Assembly: GCF_964340395.1 (NCBI RefSeq)
Contig: NC_135554.1
Location: 18,904,092-18,968,091, forward strand
Source: Glandiceps talaboti
Taxonomy: Eukaryota > Hemichordata > Enteropneusta > Spengelidae
Length of the DNA stretch: 64,000 bases
Direction of reading: 5' to 3'
In this document: positions 54,476-64,000 of the stretch, piece by piece
Layout: every line of letters begins with the position of its first letter
Position numbering within the stretch: position 1 is the stretch's first letter
Notes under the pieces: model-generated
Told to the model about the DNA's origin: nothing
What the model saw: only the letters and a program-made list of their open reading frames with translations
Database searches by the model: none
Position numbers and translations under genes: made by a program

Positions 54476-56513
54476 TATAATAATAATTCATACGTGAACA
54501 ATTACGACGTGTAGGATTGAGTATTATTTTGTTTCACCATTGATGATTTAAATATATATGATTTTCTTTCCACGTTTTCGTTTCTCATACATACATACAT
54601 ACATACATACATACATACATACATACATACATACATACATACATACATACATACATACATACATACATACATACATACATACATACATACATACATACAT
54701 ACATACATACATACATACTCCATTATTTGTTTAATAACAATTTAGAATTTGCAGAAAAAAGTCATCGTGTTTTACATGGCCCCAGTTTCATTCTTCAGCA
54801 TTAGGTCGATGCAGGAATCCATACTGTGTGGATATAATTGCTGTCTAAATTTGGTTCGTTCAAATTAGAAACGAATATATGGGCATAAATTAAATGTTTA
54901 ACAAATACAGAACTCAAAACGTGAATTCGTAACATGTACACAGCTGTGATTTCTCACACAAATCATATACTAATGTTCATCGTTCTCTTGAACAAACGGT
55001 CAGAAGGGACATTTTATTGAAAAGAAATTTACCCCAGAAACTATAACCATGGCATTCCCAAAAGGACAGAAATGAAACGAAGATATGTGAGTAGAATTAT
55101 TTGCACACTAACACTTCATTCGAATACTTTTAACAAATTCCTGGCCTCTACCGATATGGAATACATTTTGTATCTATTGTAAATGTGACATAAACATCTG
55201 ACAACACGCAGACGTCACGTTATCTCTAGAAACGATCGACTCGCATCCCGTTTTTATTTTTATCATTCTTACATCTACAGACACATTTCTGTATATGAAA
55301 TAAGGATAAATGTATTTAGTTATGCGCTGGGAATATTATTTCTTTACACATATGTTGGTAAAATAATACAATGACTCTAACGATTGTGAATGTGCGAGTA
55401 CAAATGGGGTTCTCCCCGATACTCTGGTAGAAGAATTCTTGTGCCCATTTGATATATTTTCTATACAATGATAATATTGATTCTGGCCTCCCATAATAAA
55501 CTATCAACGTTACAAATCAAACGTCTATGCAAAAAACTTTACCACACCACCATATATCAGTCATTGTATCAAAGCATATAATATTATCACTGGTATAGTG
55601 TGTACTAATCCCGGTACTGATGTGGCATTTCTTAAAGGTCAAACCCAGGTCACTCAGGCGAATGAATTACGTCATATCCAAGCAGACACATTGCAGAGAG
55701 TGTAGACTATTACACTTAGATTCAAATGACACATGATGCCACGGTTGATTATAAAAATTGCCTAATACACTTATAGCAACAGTTGTAGATGCATAGGCCT
55801 ACGAATATGTACGTGTAAGGCGGCATATATAAACGAAAATTAACAAAGTTGCGAGACGACTTTGAAGAAATATGTAAACGGAATACTTCAGTTTAATGTA
55901 GTGGGGTTGTTTATTTCATGCTTCGAATACTATATCCATTTCACTCCACATGGGGATACCATGGAAACACCATGTACCAAAGTCAGCTGGCCCAAGTATG
56001 TTAGTTTTCAAAATTTGTCAATGTCTAATAACCCAGAGTAATAACCATTACAATTACATCTGCCACACAACGTTGTAATATATACCATAGTTTTTGAACG
56101 ATACAATGTGTACATTTCACATATGTCGTAGAATGCGATGAAGTAAAATACAATAATTCAATGAAAAGCTATTGTGGTCAAAACAGATGTGCAATTATTG
56201 ATAAAATGAGCGAACTCACTATAAAAACTCAAAAGTTGATCTCTTTCCAACTACAATGATGGCATGTTGATCTGCTCCGGGTCCCCATATGTTTCTACGA
56301 GAGTAAGTGATGGTACATTGTACATATAGTATACTGCCAGTATATCTATTTTGTATTAGTAACAAAGAATAAATATATATAATAATACCACCTACCATTT
56401 CTACCATGCCACGTTGAAAATATAATAAGAATGGTTACACACACCGCCAACCAAAGAAACAGCATGACATATTTTGCGTAGCGACGAGTTCTACGCGCCA
56501 TCTTCGGTGACAT
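48773..56513 (-). CDS. FAM151/menorin family protein, complete, 552 aa
   Basis: Five coding exons in gene order: 56396-56513, 53541-53573, 51675-51725, 50955-51119 and 48773-50064. All have GT-AG borders and phase 1 junctions (1659 nt). Residues about 14-35 form one hydrophobic segment after a basic start (MSPKMARRTRRYAKY), predicting a type II membrane protein or signal anchor. The DUF2181/menorin domain spans about 100-340: WSHFVNSKTDL, then IPIMAKP, VILHADILIGPNG, SLGWATRW and PITFAVRAIFAS. This matches the order in human FAM151A/B, a family related to glycerophosphodiester phosphodiesterases; the nematode member MNR-1 guides dendrite branching. A further ~200 residues form a beta-rich region. 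Several presumed catalytic residues are replaced, so enzyme activity is doubtful. The small linker exons 2 and 3 rest on splice sites and phase only. Confidence 0.87.
50383..50490 (+). repeat. Direct repeat in the FAM151-like gene's intron 4
   Basis: CAGAATAGTGTGGTAGCGAT and CAGAATAGTGTAGTAGTGAT occur about 64 bp apart, each followed by AGTCCTT. Two diverged units of a local duplication. Confidence 0.7.
53680..53911. repeat. Compound microsatellite (AC, ACAT, ACGT, ACGC)
   Basis: Alternating AC and ACAT arrays, a short ACGT block near 53815 and an ACGC block at about 53881-53911. It lies in intron 1 of the FAM151-like gene. Confidence 0.96.
54432..54487. repeat. (AAT)n microsatellite
   Basis: About 17 AAT triplets in intron 1 of the FAM151-like gene. 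Confidence 0.95.
54588..54718. repeat. (CATA)n microsatellite
   Basis: A pure tetranucleotide array of about 33 units, the longest of several ACAT-type arrays in the window. Confidence 0.98.
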
Positions 56514-56956
56514 CGGTACGTATACTCGGACCTTCTCTGACCAGGGGTTTATCTGCCATTCAGTACAGCTATTTTTAATATCGAACGTCCGCGTGGCCTA
56601 ATATTTTATGCATGCAGATCCATATGGTAGTCGATATTCCCTGCTGCATTATGGGTATTTAAGGACTGTTATTGTTTACCACGCACGGAGATTTAGCTTC
56701 TAAAATTACAGCCTGACCTAATCACCATGCAGTACAAGCAACCATATGATCGCAGTGGAGGCTGAGTTTTAATACTAGAGTATCTGGGTCTGTGCTTTAT
56801 ATATAAGAATATCTCCTTACTTAATATTCTTTTTACAAAAACAAACAAACATAAGCCCTGGAGTACACTCCAGGGTCTATTTAAAAATCGACCGTTTGTA
56901 ATATTGAATAGCAGCCTGGCTAAACTTTCGCAACTGTATATCGGAACATGATTTAG

Positions 56957-57183
<227 letters not shown>

Positions 57184-57204
57184 AAGTCAGTGGTAAGATT
57201 TATC

Positions 57205-57410
57205 CGTAGCACAGTGCTCGATACGTCTGCACGCAGAGCGGAGTATATGTTGAGGGTAGAAGAAAATCAAGTCGGGTTTTTCGTCTCTACAAGCCTGTTT
57301 CGTGAGTAAATCACTCGTCATGTACATCAACATCTCCTGACGAGTGATTTACTCACGAAACAGGCTTGTAGAGACGAAAAACCCGACTTGATTTTCTTCT
57401 ACCCTCTTCT
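57205..57410 (+). mobile_element. Inverted-repeat retroelement fragment carrying a hammerhead ribozyme
   Basis: A short single-copy lead (ACAGTGCTCGATAC, then GCAGAGCG) precedes perfect 69-bp inverted arms at 57252-57320 and 57338-57406 with a 17-nt spacer. The right arm holds a hammerhead motif. The lead is shared with the unit at 57490-57668. Hammerheads of this compact type are known in Penelope-like retroelements and animal retrozymes, so a non-autonomous member of that group is the best guess. No reverse transcriptase is present. Confidence 0.6.
57333..57374 (+). ncRNA. Hammerhead self-cleaving ribozyme motif
   Basis: All core elements are in order. Stem I 5' strand TCTC (57333-57336) pairs with GAGA (57371-57374). 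The core CTGACGA is 57337-57343. Stem II GTGA/TCAC (57344-57347, 57353-57356) closes loop TTTAC, with the canonical G-C base pair at its base. GAA is 57357-57359. Stem III ACA/TGT (57360-57362, 57367-57369) closes loop GGCT. The cleavage-site base is A370, so cleavage would fall between 57370 and 57371. Short stem III is typical of Penelope-like and retrozyme hammerheads. The mirror copy on the minus strand has A where the invariant C of the core should be, so only the + strand copy looks competent. Confidence 0.8.
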
Positions 57411-57489
57411 ACCCTCAACAGGGTATAATATTATATATATATATATATATATATAATATTATATAACTCGGTGAGTATCAATCTGCTAA

Positions 57490-57668
57490 GACAGTGCTCT
57501 ATACCGCAGTGGCAGAGCGTAATAGTTTTGGTAGTACTGGAACTCTTTCTTGGGTGTAACTCGGAGTTTCACGCATATTGCGATCATCAGACACTTGTGT
57601 CTGATGATCGCAATATGCGTGAAACTCCGAGTTACACCCAAGAAAGAGTTCCAGTACTACCAAAACTA
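57490..57668 (+). mobile_element. Second inverted-repeat unit with a hammerhead-like motif
   Basis: The lead ACAGTGCTCTATACCGCAGT and GGCAGAGCGT resembles that of the unit at 57205. It is followed by perfect 72-bp inverted arms (57523-57594 and 57597-57668) around a 2-nt centre. TA runs flank both sides. It is probably the same element class with diverged arm sequence. Confidence 0.6.
57597..57637 (+). ncRNA. Hammerhead-like ribozyme motif
   Basis: GTGT (57597-57600) pairs with ACAC (57634-57637) as stem I. The core CTGATGA is 57601-57607. Stem II TCGC/GCGT has three pairs and a U-U mismatch at its base. GAA is 57621-57623. Stem III ACT/AGT (57624-57626, 57630-57632) closes loop CCG. The cleavage-site base is T633. 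Because the arms are a perfect palindrome, the minus strand carries the identical motif. The mismatch makes activity less certain than for 57333-57374. Confidence 0.6.
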
Positions 57669-57776
<108 letters not shown>

Positions 57777-57859
57777 GTTCGAGCTGTGATATTATCACTA
57801 ATTTTATTATGCGTAAGCTTACATGCATATATAAAGTCCACAATGTGTAAAACATGTCA

Positions 57860-58000
57860 TTTTCGTTCATTGAAATCACACGAGTACAGGTACCTTTTAT
57901 ATAATGAATTTCATTTCCGTTCATTGAAATCACACGAGTACAGGTACCTTTATAATGAATTTCGTTTTCGTTCATTGAAATCACAGGAGTATAATGAATT
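57860..58000 (+). repeat. 51-54-bp tandem repeat, three copies
   Basis: Units built on GTTCATTGAAATCACACGAG start near 57865, 57919 and 57970. The third is shortened after CACAGGAG. The open frame on the minus strand that repeats ISMNENEIHY is produced by this array. Confidence 0.9.
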
Positions 58001-58033
58001 GGGTACGCTGATTAATTTCAAGTCCTTGTAACG

Positions 58034-58118
58034 TAGTCGAGTTCCTGACGACCATATTCCGATTTGTGAAGATATAATGTAGTTGAAAATCGGAATACGG
58101 TCGTCAGGAACTAGACTA
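58034..58118. repeat. Third inverted repeat of the cluster
   Basis: Arms 58034-58065 and 58087-58118 (32 bp, two mismatches) surround a 21-nt spacer. The arm contains TTCCTGACGACC, which includes a hammerhead-core-like CTGACGA, but no GAAA element follows at the right place. Confidence 0.75.
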
Positions 58119-58124
58119 TTATGA

Positions 58125-60227
58125 AAGTTCAAACATCGTTCGCCGTTCTTTAATAATGTAATCATGTCTATCTCTGCTCCTATAACTGCCTCAGTGAAAG
58201 CAGATATTACTCCAATATAAGTAGAATTATAGATGTACACTTGATGTAACGAGGGTAGAATAATCGACTTCTGCAGCAAATTCAATTGACATGACAAATC
58301 ACTGTGTTCGTTGTTGTCTGACTGGTTGAACAACAGGGACTCCCAGAGAACCAGGTACACTGCTGACGTCAGATCATTACGTCACACTGAACGTGTAACC
58401 ACAAGAACCAATTTTAATTTTAACCTGTATTTCAAATGTTACTTTGGATATGAGAATAATGAATAACAGATTCCGAAATCGACGACTGTATTGTACCTGC
58501 AATATCTTGAATATGATGAATTCATCCCGACAACCACGCCGAAGTCGTTTCGGCATTATTTCTGTAATATGACAGAGTAAATTAAACCTTAGACATGGAG
58601 AAGAAACGATACCATGGTAATTGGTAACTAGAGTGTTATTGTCACAACTTTCAGTGGTGGAAAAGTGTAAACTCAACATGACTTGGAACTTTTTGATCTC
58701 AAGTAGATAAACATGAGCTGCTGTCGTCGAGCTATTAGATTTGAATATTAATAGCGTATGTATGACTTATTTTTGACCCCCTGCCGCATTTGGTCAGCGT
58801 CCCGGGTCATTCAGTGGTATAGATCATATCTTATCAACGAATTCTTTTTTTCTTTTTATAAAAATCCATTTTTTGTAAAACAAAACCTGTAGCGTGCTCC
58901 TAATTCTACACTTATTATCTCATTTTTGGACAAAATTACGTTATTTTACGATTACCACGGCGAAAACGTTGGAAAAATAGTACTAGAGTAATATCAGTCT
59001 TAAAACAATTTCTTAGAGAAAGGTAATTTTGTGGATGACGCGTAGTTCTCTAATTTACAACTCGATATGAGAACCAGGAAGTTATACATCGGACAACTGT
59101 TTTAGTTATCGGACACGAAACTTCACACCCATTACGTGTAAACTTCAAGTTACAACTTCACGCCAATAAGCTTACTTTTATTTATTCAAATACATAACCA
59201 AATAAAGGCATTTTTAAGGTGTCGTTTCCGATTTCAAACTTGATTCATTTGTTTCTACAGAAGAATTATTATGGACTCTGTTGTACTTATCACGGTCTTC
59301 GTCATGATCCGTAAAATTGAGCGCATAAGAAGGCACGCACGCGCACGTTTGCATCGTCGCAAACCACGACCTCTTTTACGGCACCGTCGAAACGTGCTGT
59401 AAGAACAGGTGGAAAAAATGCGAGAATGCACGTTTTTTTGTGTAAGGTCTAGCACTGATTTGTCGAATGCTGACAGGTTCAAAATGATATGATTCAATAG
59501 CACACCGCTGCACCATTTGTCATAATTCCCTTCCACTTATTTTAACGTTGTAGGTGTCGTCTGCACTGGGAAGACAAAGTCAACAGGTGGTTGACCGCTG
59601 GTGGCCATTTACTGTTGGCTTGTACTCACGCATCATTCATGTCCACTCTTTGCCATAGGTTGTTTCTTTTGAATTCGAGATGGCACTCAATAGGTTGCCT
59701 ATTACCAGTGTCAATACCTAGTAGTTCTCGCAGAGAAATCATAAGAATTTAACATTTTAGTAATACCATAGGGTAAAAACACATTTCTGCGTATGTCACT
59801 GGATTCGTCACTCACTAAATAAAAAAACTCAAACCCAATCTCAGTTATTTAAAGCCAAGAAGAAAAATTAAAGGCTACCATACGAAGTTTTGAAATAGAG
59901 ATCAAAATATGAATTATTTTATAATCCAATATGGCCGCCAAATCTGATATTACTATCTTACATCACAGATACTTGTCTGTGCTTACATGTAACCATGGAT
60001 GTGCAACTTGTATATATACCTCCATGATGTAACAGTATGGGGTAATGGAAGACTGTCGATTTTCTTGGAAACAAAACGGTCCCCTAATCGCATTCATAAT
60101 TCAAATCACACAATTGGTGCATATATGAGTTATCTATTGAAAATGTTCTCTGAATTTACATTGTTTCTAATTGTGACGTAATCAGTCTTCAGGCACGGTC
60201 TATAGACAGTGAAAACTAAATTCTTCG
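58125..60227. other. Gene-free stretch with a family-1 MITE remnant
   Basis: Open frames at 57950-58360 and 58377-58679 show no family signature. A short arginine-rich frame at 59270-59401 (+) is not supported by context. Around 59860-59965, AATAGAGATCAAAATATGAA and CCAATATGGCCGCCAAATC match the MITE family at 15093, as a truncated copy. Confidence 0.4.
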
Positions 60228-61127
60228 CTACAGATTCGCCGCAAATGACCCTCTAATACCTTTGTTGAAAAAAGTTCGACGAATTAGGCAAACGGGAATG
60301 ATACGATTTGGTGGTGATTTCTTAAGGTACCCTTGCGTTGGTGCATTGCTATCTGCAGTAGCCAAGGTCATTTTGTAGCCATGTTTGACATAATAGGACA
60401 TCATTTCCCAATGTCGCATCGTCATAAACTTCCTATTCCTATACTCAGGTAGTGTGAAGCCAGAACCATTCATGCCATGCTGCTGCATCATTGTCCAGGC
60501 CACGGGGTCATCTCGATTGGGTGCATAAACACCACATGACGGAAACTCTTCGATCATTTTCCGTACAAGGGGTACAGAAACTGGAGAACAAAACACAGTC
60601 TTCGACGCAACAAGCCCCGCATGCTCAGGTCTTAGTGGTGCCAGTTTATATCCACTCGGAGGTGCCGGTTTCTCCATTCCGATCGTGGACACCTTTTCAT
60701 CAATTACATAAAATCTAGCAGCATAGGTTTTGTTCACCTCAAACCCATGATAGTTCATATATTCGGTAATGGTTTGCGATAGTTTATCATCAAAATCCTC
60801 AAAGATGACCGTGTTGCTATTGGAACCATCTAGACGACGGCCCTCGGCAACACCGACTTTCTCCAACGTCGATTTTAGTCGGTCTTCATCTTGACTGTAC
60901 AGAAACCAGGCACCGTCGTCGATATTTTCAGCTAGTGTACTCGGAGCATGACATAATACGGTAGTGCAGTTCTGCATGTCACTATCGTCGACAAATATAT
61001 GCGTTCTGTCCCATTTCTTGCTACGGACATGTTTCACCAGATTATAGATGAGTAGAGACTCTGGTTGTCTCTTAGCAAGGTGACCCAGCAAAAGTTCCAA
61101 AGTTTTTGAATCTTTCGTAATATCCAT
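60228..61127 (-). CDS. Glycine N-acyltransferase-like protein, intronless, 299 aa
   Basis: GLYAT-type enzymes of the GNAT fold transfer an acyl group from acyl-CoA to glycine or a similar amine. The length (299 aa) is close to human GLYAT (296 aa). The N-terminal half (1-150) fits the GLYAT N-terminal domain loosely. The C-terminal part has the family signature DPVAWTMMQQHGMNGSGFTL (206-225) followed by PEYRNRKFM (226-235), matching the usual 'PVSW..., TLPEYRGxGY' pattern. In most members a glycine-bearing CoA loop follows PEYR; here the residues are NRKFM, so CoA binding may be altered. No intron interrupts the frame, in contrast to the other genes here. The ATG at 61125-61127 gives the full family length. 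Intronless origin by retroposition is possible. Confidence 0.82.
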   Translation of the reverse strand: MDITKDSKTLELLLGHLAKRQPESLLIYNLVKHVRSKKWDRTHIFVDDSDMQNCTTVLCHAPSTLAENIDDGAWFLYSQDEDRLKSTLEKVGVAEGRRLDGSNSNTVIFEDFDDKLSQTITEYMNYHGFEVNKTYAARFYVIDEKVSTIGMEKPAPPSGYKLAPLRPEHAGLVASKTVFCSPVSVPLVRKMIEEFPSCGVYAPNRDDPVAWTMMQQHGMNGSGFTLPEYRNRKFMTMRHWEMMSYYVKHGYKMTLATADSNAPTQGYLKKSPPNRIIPVCLIRRTFFNKGIRGSFAANL

Positions 61128-61254
61128 GACTCAGTAACACGCCGTGGGAAGGTCAGCCGGGCATACATAGTGTTACGAAGTGGCGTTTGGACCCTTCTTC
61201 CAGGGTAAATAACACGGTAGGTCAATCACTTAGGGACCGGTCAGTTTCTTTGGC

Positions 61255-61375
61255 CGGGGTGGGGGTGGGGGGTGGGGGAGTGTGGATTTGTAGGGGGTCA
61301 CCTTGTTTTTAAAATTGGCAGTGGGGGGGGGGGGGTCATGATGTTTTGAAAATTGTGGAGGGGGGGGGGGTCTTT
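61255..61375 (+). repeat. G-rich tracts with G-quadruplex potential
   Basis: Four runs of 4-6 G separated by single T at 61256-61281, and two further long G runs near 61323 and 61360. The first block lies about 130 bp upstream of the acyltransferase start codon. The repeated GGGTCATGATGTTTTG / GGGTCTTTGCGTTTTG pattern suggests a degraded tandem or transposon-derived sequence rather than a dedicated promoter element. Confidence 0.6.
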
Positions 61376-63484
61376 GCGTTTTGGATTGTGATGGAAGAAA
61401 AAATCCCTTTTCTACACTGGCATATAGCCTTGTCTGAAATGTGGTACATGTAACATGTAAATATTTGTTCTTATCCCTGTTTCTTACATGAATTCTAGTT
61501 CAAACATAACTACACATATACATGTATTACCTAGCTACTACACTAGTTACAGAACATGTCATGTAAATGCTTGGCTGTTTCACAATCATTGCTTCAATTA
61601 TATTGCACTTAGGGGCAAAAGTGAACTTGAAGGTTTCGTAACGGTAATCTTCAAAGATAGTTTATAAAAGAAGTTAATCTAAATTGTTCTACTCGTCAGT
61701 ATGAACTTGTCAGAAGGGATTAATACACTTTCTATTTTGGATACTACATGTTATTGACACTACAAATCACCACATCTCATCAGATCCTAGTTACTATTAT
61801 ACACTAGGTATGACCACCTAAAGTTCTCTAACATACCGGTGACTTTACTATACATGCAATATTAATGCCCCTGCCTATTTTTATGTTACGTGGGAAACTC
61901 ACTTAAAACTTACATTTACGTTAGCTTTTCGAAGCTTGGAAATATTACCTCAAAGGCTGTGAATAACCTAAACATTGCCTTAATAGAAGCAATAAACTCC
62001 AGATCTGCAAGTTGATCACTCTACGTATGCATTTTTGACTCGTTCTATGAGGCTTTTAGACAGCATTTATCCATTTGACATCGACTTATTTTCGTGTTTT
62101 GCCACTTTTATAATATAAATCAACCGACAGAATTACTTATACAAAGTCTGTAAGTTGTCTTTTAAAATTTTTGGACATTTTAATGTTACATTTTGGTTCT
62201 GAATCTGCAAAAACTGATCTATTAAAACAGAACAAATCTAAAATCTAAAAAAAAATCCATCCGAAGCATCTCAATCTGATCAATATAAGTTGACGGTAAA
62301 TTCATATCTGAATTTGAATCCGGAAAATTCGAAACGCAAGCGTCAGTACAGTATGGAATGTCGCCCTCTAGCGGCCAGTGAAAGTAGTACATTTATTCGA
62401 ACACGTATATGATAATTCCCAGAGGAATTACTAAAGGTTACAAATCACAGACGAGAAGTTAAGTAAAATAAAAGAACTTTAAAGTATACAGTACATTTTT
62501 GTTAAAAAATAATAAAATAGTAATAATAATTAAAAATAATGATAATAATAATATATTATAAAATTGAAACATACAAGTGAGTTAGAAAAGCATATGTTGC
62601 TGTCTCTTGTTTGAACATATGTTTGTATATTGTGTGATATTAATAATAATAATAATATTATTAAATTGGTTAGTGGGTTTGAGGAATCAATTGCATGGTT
62701 ATAGTATTTCACCGTAATTGTTTTTTAATTAATATATCTTATATTAATATAAGACCCCACTGAGCTAAGTAGTGTTCGCAAGCCTTTCCTTTGCTACAGA
62801 ATACATAGTGTTCTATAGGGAGAGGATGATGCATCTTGGAATAAGAACAGGTCTATTGGAGCCTTAAGTGAGTGTGAAATGGTCTCTTGCAATAATTTGG
62901 TTTGCATTGGAAGATACTTTAGTACTAAAGATGTCTAAATAAAAGACATCTTTTATTTGGCAATGTAAACCTTCTACTTTCAATGTGAATTTTTTTCCTA
63001 CTATTTCTCGCGAGACTACACAATTTTCACGATTTTATTACTTTATTCTCAAGACATAAAAAAAGAGTTTAGGTTGGCACTGAAAAACTAATGGGTTTTT
63101 TTTGGCCTTGACTTAAATGTACTAGCTGCTGATCAATCCTCAAGCTACTCTGAAAATGTGACGTGAACCAGAGAATTTAATAGACATCCTTCTGTATGGT
63201 TCGACATATGTTCTAAAAAGCATGGAGATTAATATCGTAAGTCACCAGGGTATATATACATGGACAATTGTAGATTGTTTTAGGTAACTACAAATGCAAT
63301 TGAGGATTGGGTATAATTTTGTCAAATTTATATCTTGCTTGAGCTATACATTTCTATCCCAGCTCAATTATCCACAAGGCACGTTTTCTATCTTGTTTCC
63401 TCGAGGGTACCACTGAAGAATATGACTAGCAATTGAAATTTTGTAAAAAAAAAATCTTGTGTTCATAGATGTACAATATATCTA
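61376..63484. other. Gene-free stretch
   Basis: AT-rich, with AAT-type runs near 62516-62560 and 62640-62660, and a 10-bp inverted repeat (AAAGATGTCT/AGACATCTTT) near 62927-62955. No exon chain was seen. Confidence 0.45.
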
Positions 63485-63704
63485 CACTCAATCCAATCTG
63501 ATTAAAATCCGATGTAGTGAAAGCGTCTAAATGCTTTATTTACCTCTATTTCCATCGTTTTGTGTCATTTGTTTTCGTACCGAGTGGGAAGGCGGCGATC
63601 ACTCGGTACAAAAACAAATGACACAAAATAATGGAAATAGAGGTAAATAAAGAAGCATTTAGACGCTTTCCCCACATCGGATTTTAATCAGATTGCACTC
63701 AATC
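63485..63704. mobile_element. Palindromic MITE with 9-bp target duplication (Mutator-like), copy 2
   Basis: The element 63494-63695 (202 bp) has the same ends as copy 1 (CAATCTGATTAAAATCCGAT and its inverse) and a similar palindromic interior. The 9-bp direct repeat CACTCAATC flanks it at 63485-63493 and 63696-63704. The arms differ by only a few bases, so insertion was fairly recent. Confidence 0.87.
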
Positions 63705-64000
63705 TGAAGTCTTTGAGGTGTCCTTACAATTATGTTAGAATGCCAGTTTATGTTTGATACACTTTCAAATGACATATGTCTCGAATATCTTATCTTACCT
63801 CATCATTTTTCTGAACATGACAAATATGATATAGTTATCACAAATTCATGAAATTGTTTGACTCAACTTATAACTTGAAATAGTTGTCAGACCAAACAAA
63901 AGTACTCTCCCATTCCAGCTAGTGCAGTTTTAAATACCAGTGTAAGCATATTGTTCTCTCCATGGCCATTATAAGCATGCTTGAAATGTAGGAAAGCAAA

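Noticed and set aside
58021-58070. Third hammerhead ribozyme
   Set aside because: CTGACGA is present, but stem II and the GAAA element are missing on both strands.
59270-59401. Short arginine-rich open frame starting MDSVVLITVFVMIRK
   Set aside because: Slight resemblance to a stretch near 52105-52150 and to the basic start of some transposases, but too short and without a following domain.

Overview
The window looks like nuclear DNA of a marine invertebrate animal. Its genes have GT-AG introns, AT-rich spacers and very many microsatellites. The gene set (vitellogenin, SYCE2, a FAM151/menorin protein, a GLYAT-like acyltransferase), the TTAA-flanked miniature elements and the tRNA-headed SINE would suit a deuterostome such as a hemichordate, echinoderm or amphioxus. 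The sequence alone does not settle the phylum.

Layout. 101-3208 (+): the last five coding exons of a gene I could not identify; its start lies left of the window. 4.3-26 kb: a long gene-poor stretch with microsatellites, tandem repeats, three SINE copies, palindromic miniature elements and two adjoining TTAA-flanked MITEs. 26042-40127 (+): a complete vitellogenin gene of 23 coding exons (2037 aa) with a TATA box and polyadenylation signal. 43153-45354 (+): a complete SYCE2 gene (164 aa, three coding exons), a synaptonemal-complex protein. 48773-56513 (-): a complete five-exon FAM151/menorin gene (552 aa) with a substituted active site. 56.9-58.1 kb: (TA)n tracts holding three inverted repeats, two of which carry hammerhead-ribozyme motifs. 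60228-61127 (-): an intronless GLYAT-like gene (299 aa). 61.1-64 kb: non-coding, with a second copy of a palindromic MITE that has 9-bp target duplications.

The genes do not form a pathway. Vitellogenin (yolk) and SYCE2 (meiosis) both serve reproduction and lie head to tail, but that may be chance. The observations most worth following are the textbook hammerhead at 57333-57374 and its neighbour at 57597-57637; three exactly spaced CX23C repeats inserted into the vitellogenin VWD domain; the loss of putative catalytic residues in the menorin protein; and the non-autonomous transposon families with intact target duplications.
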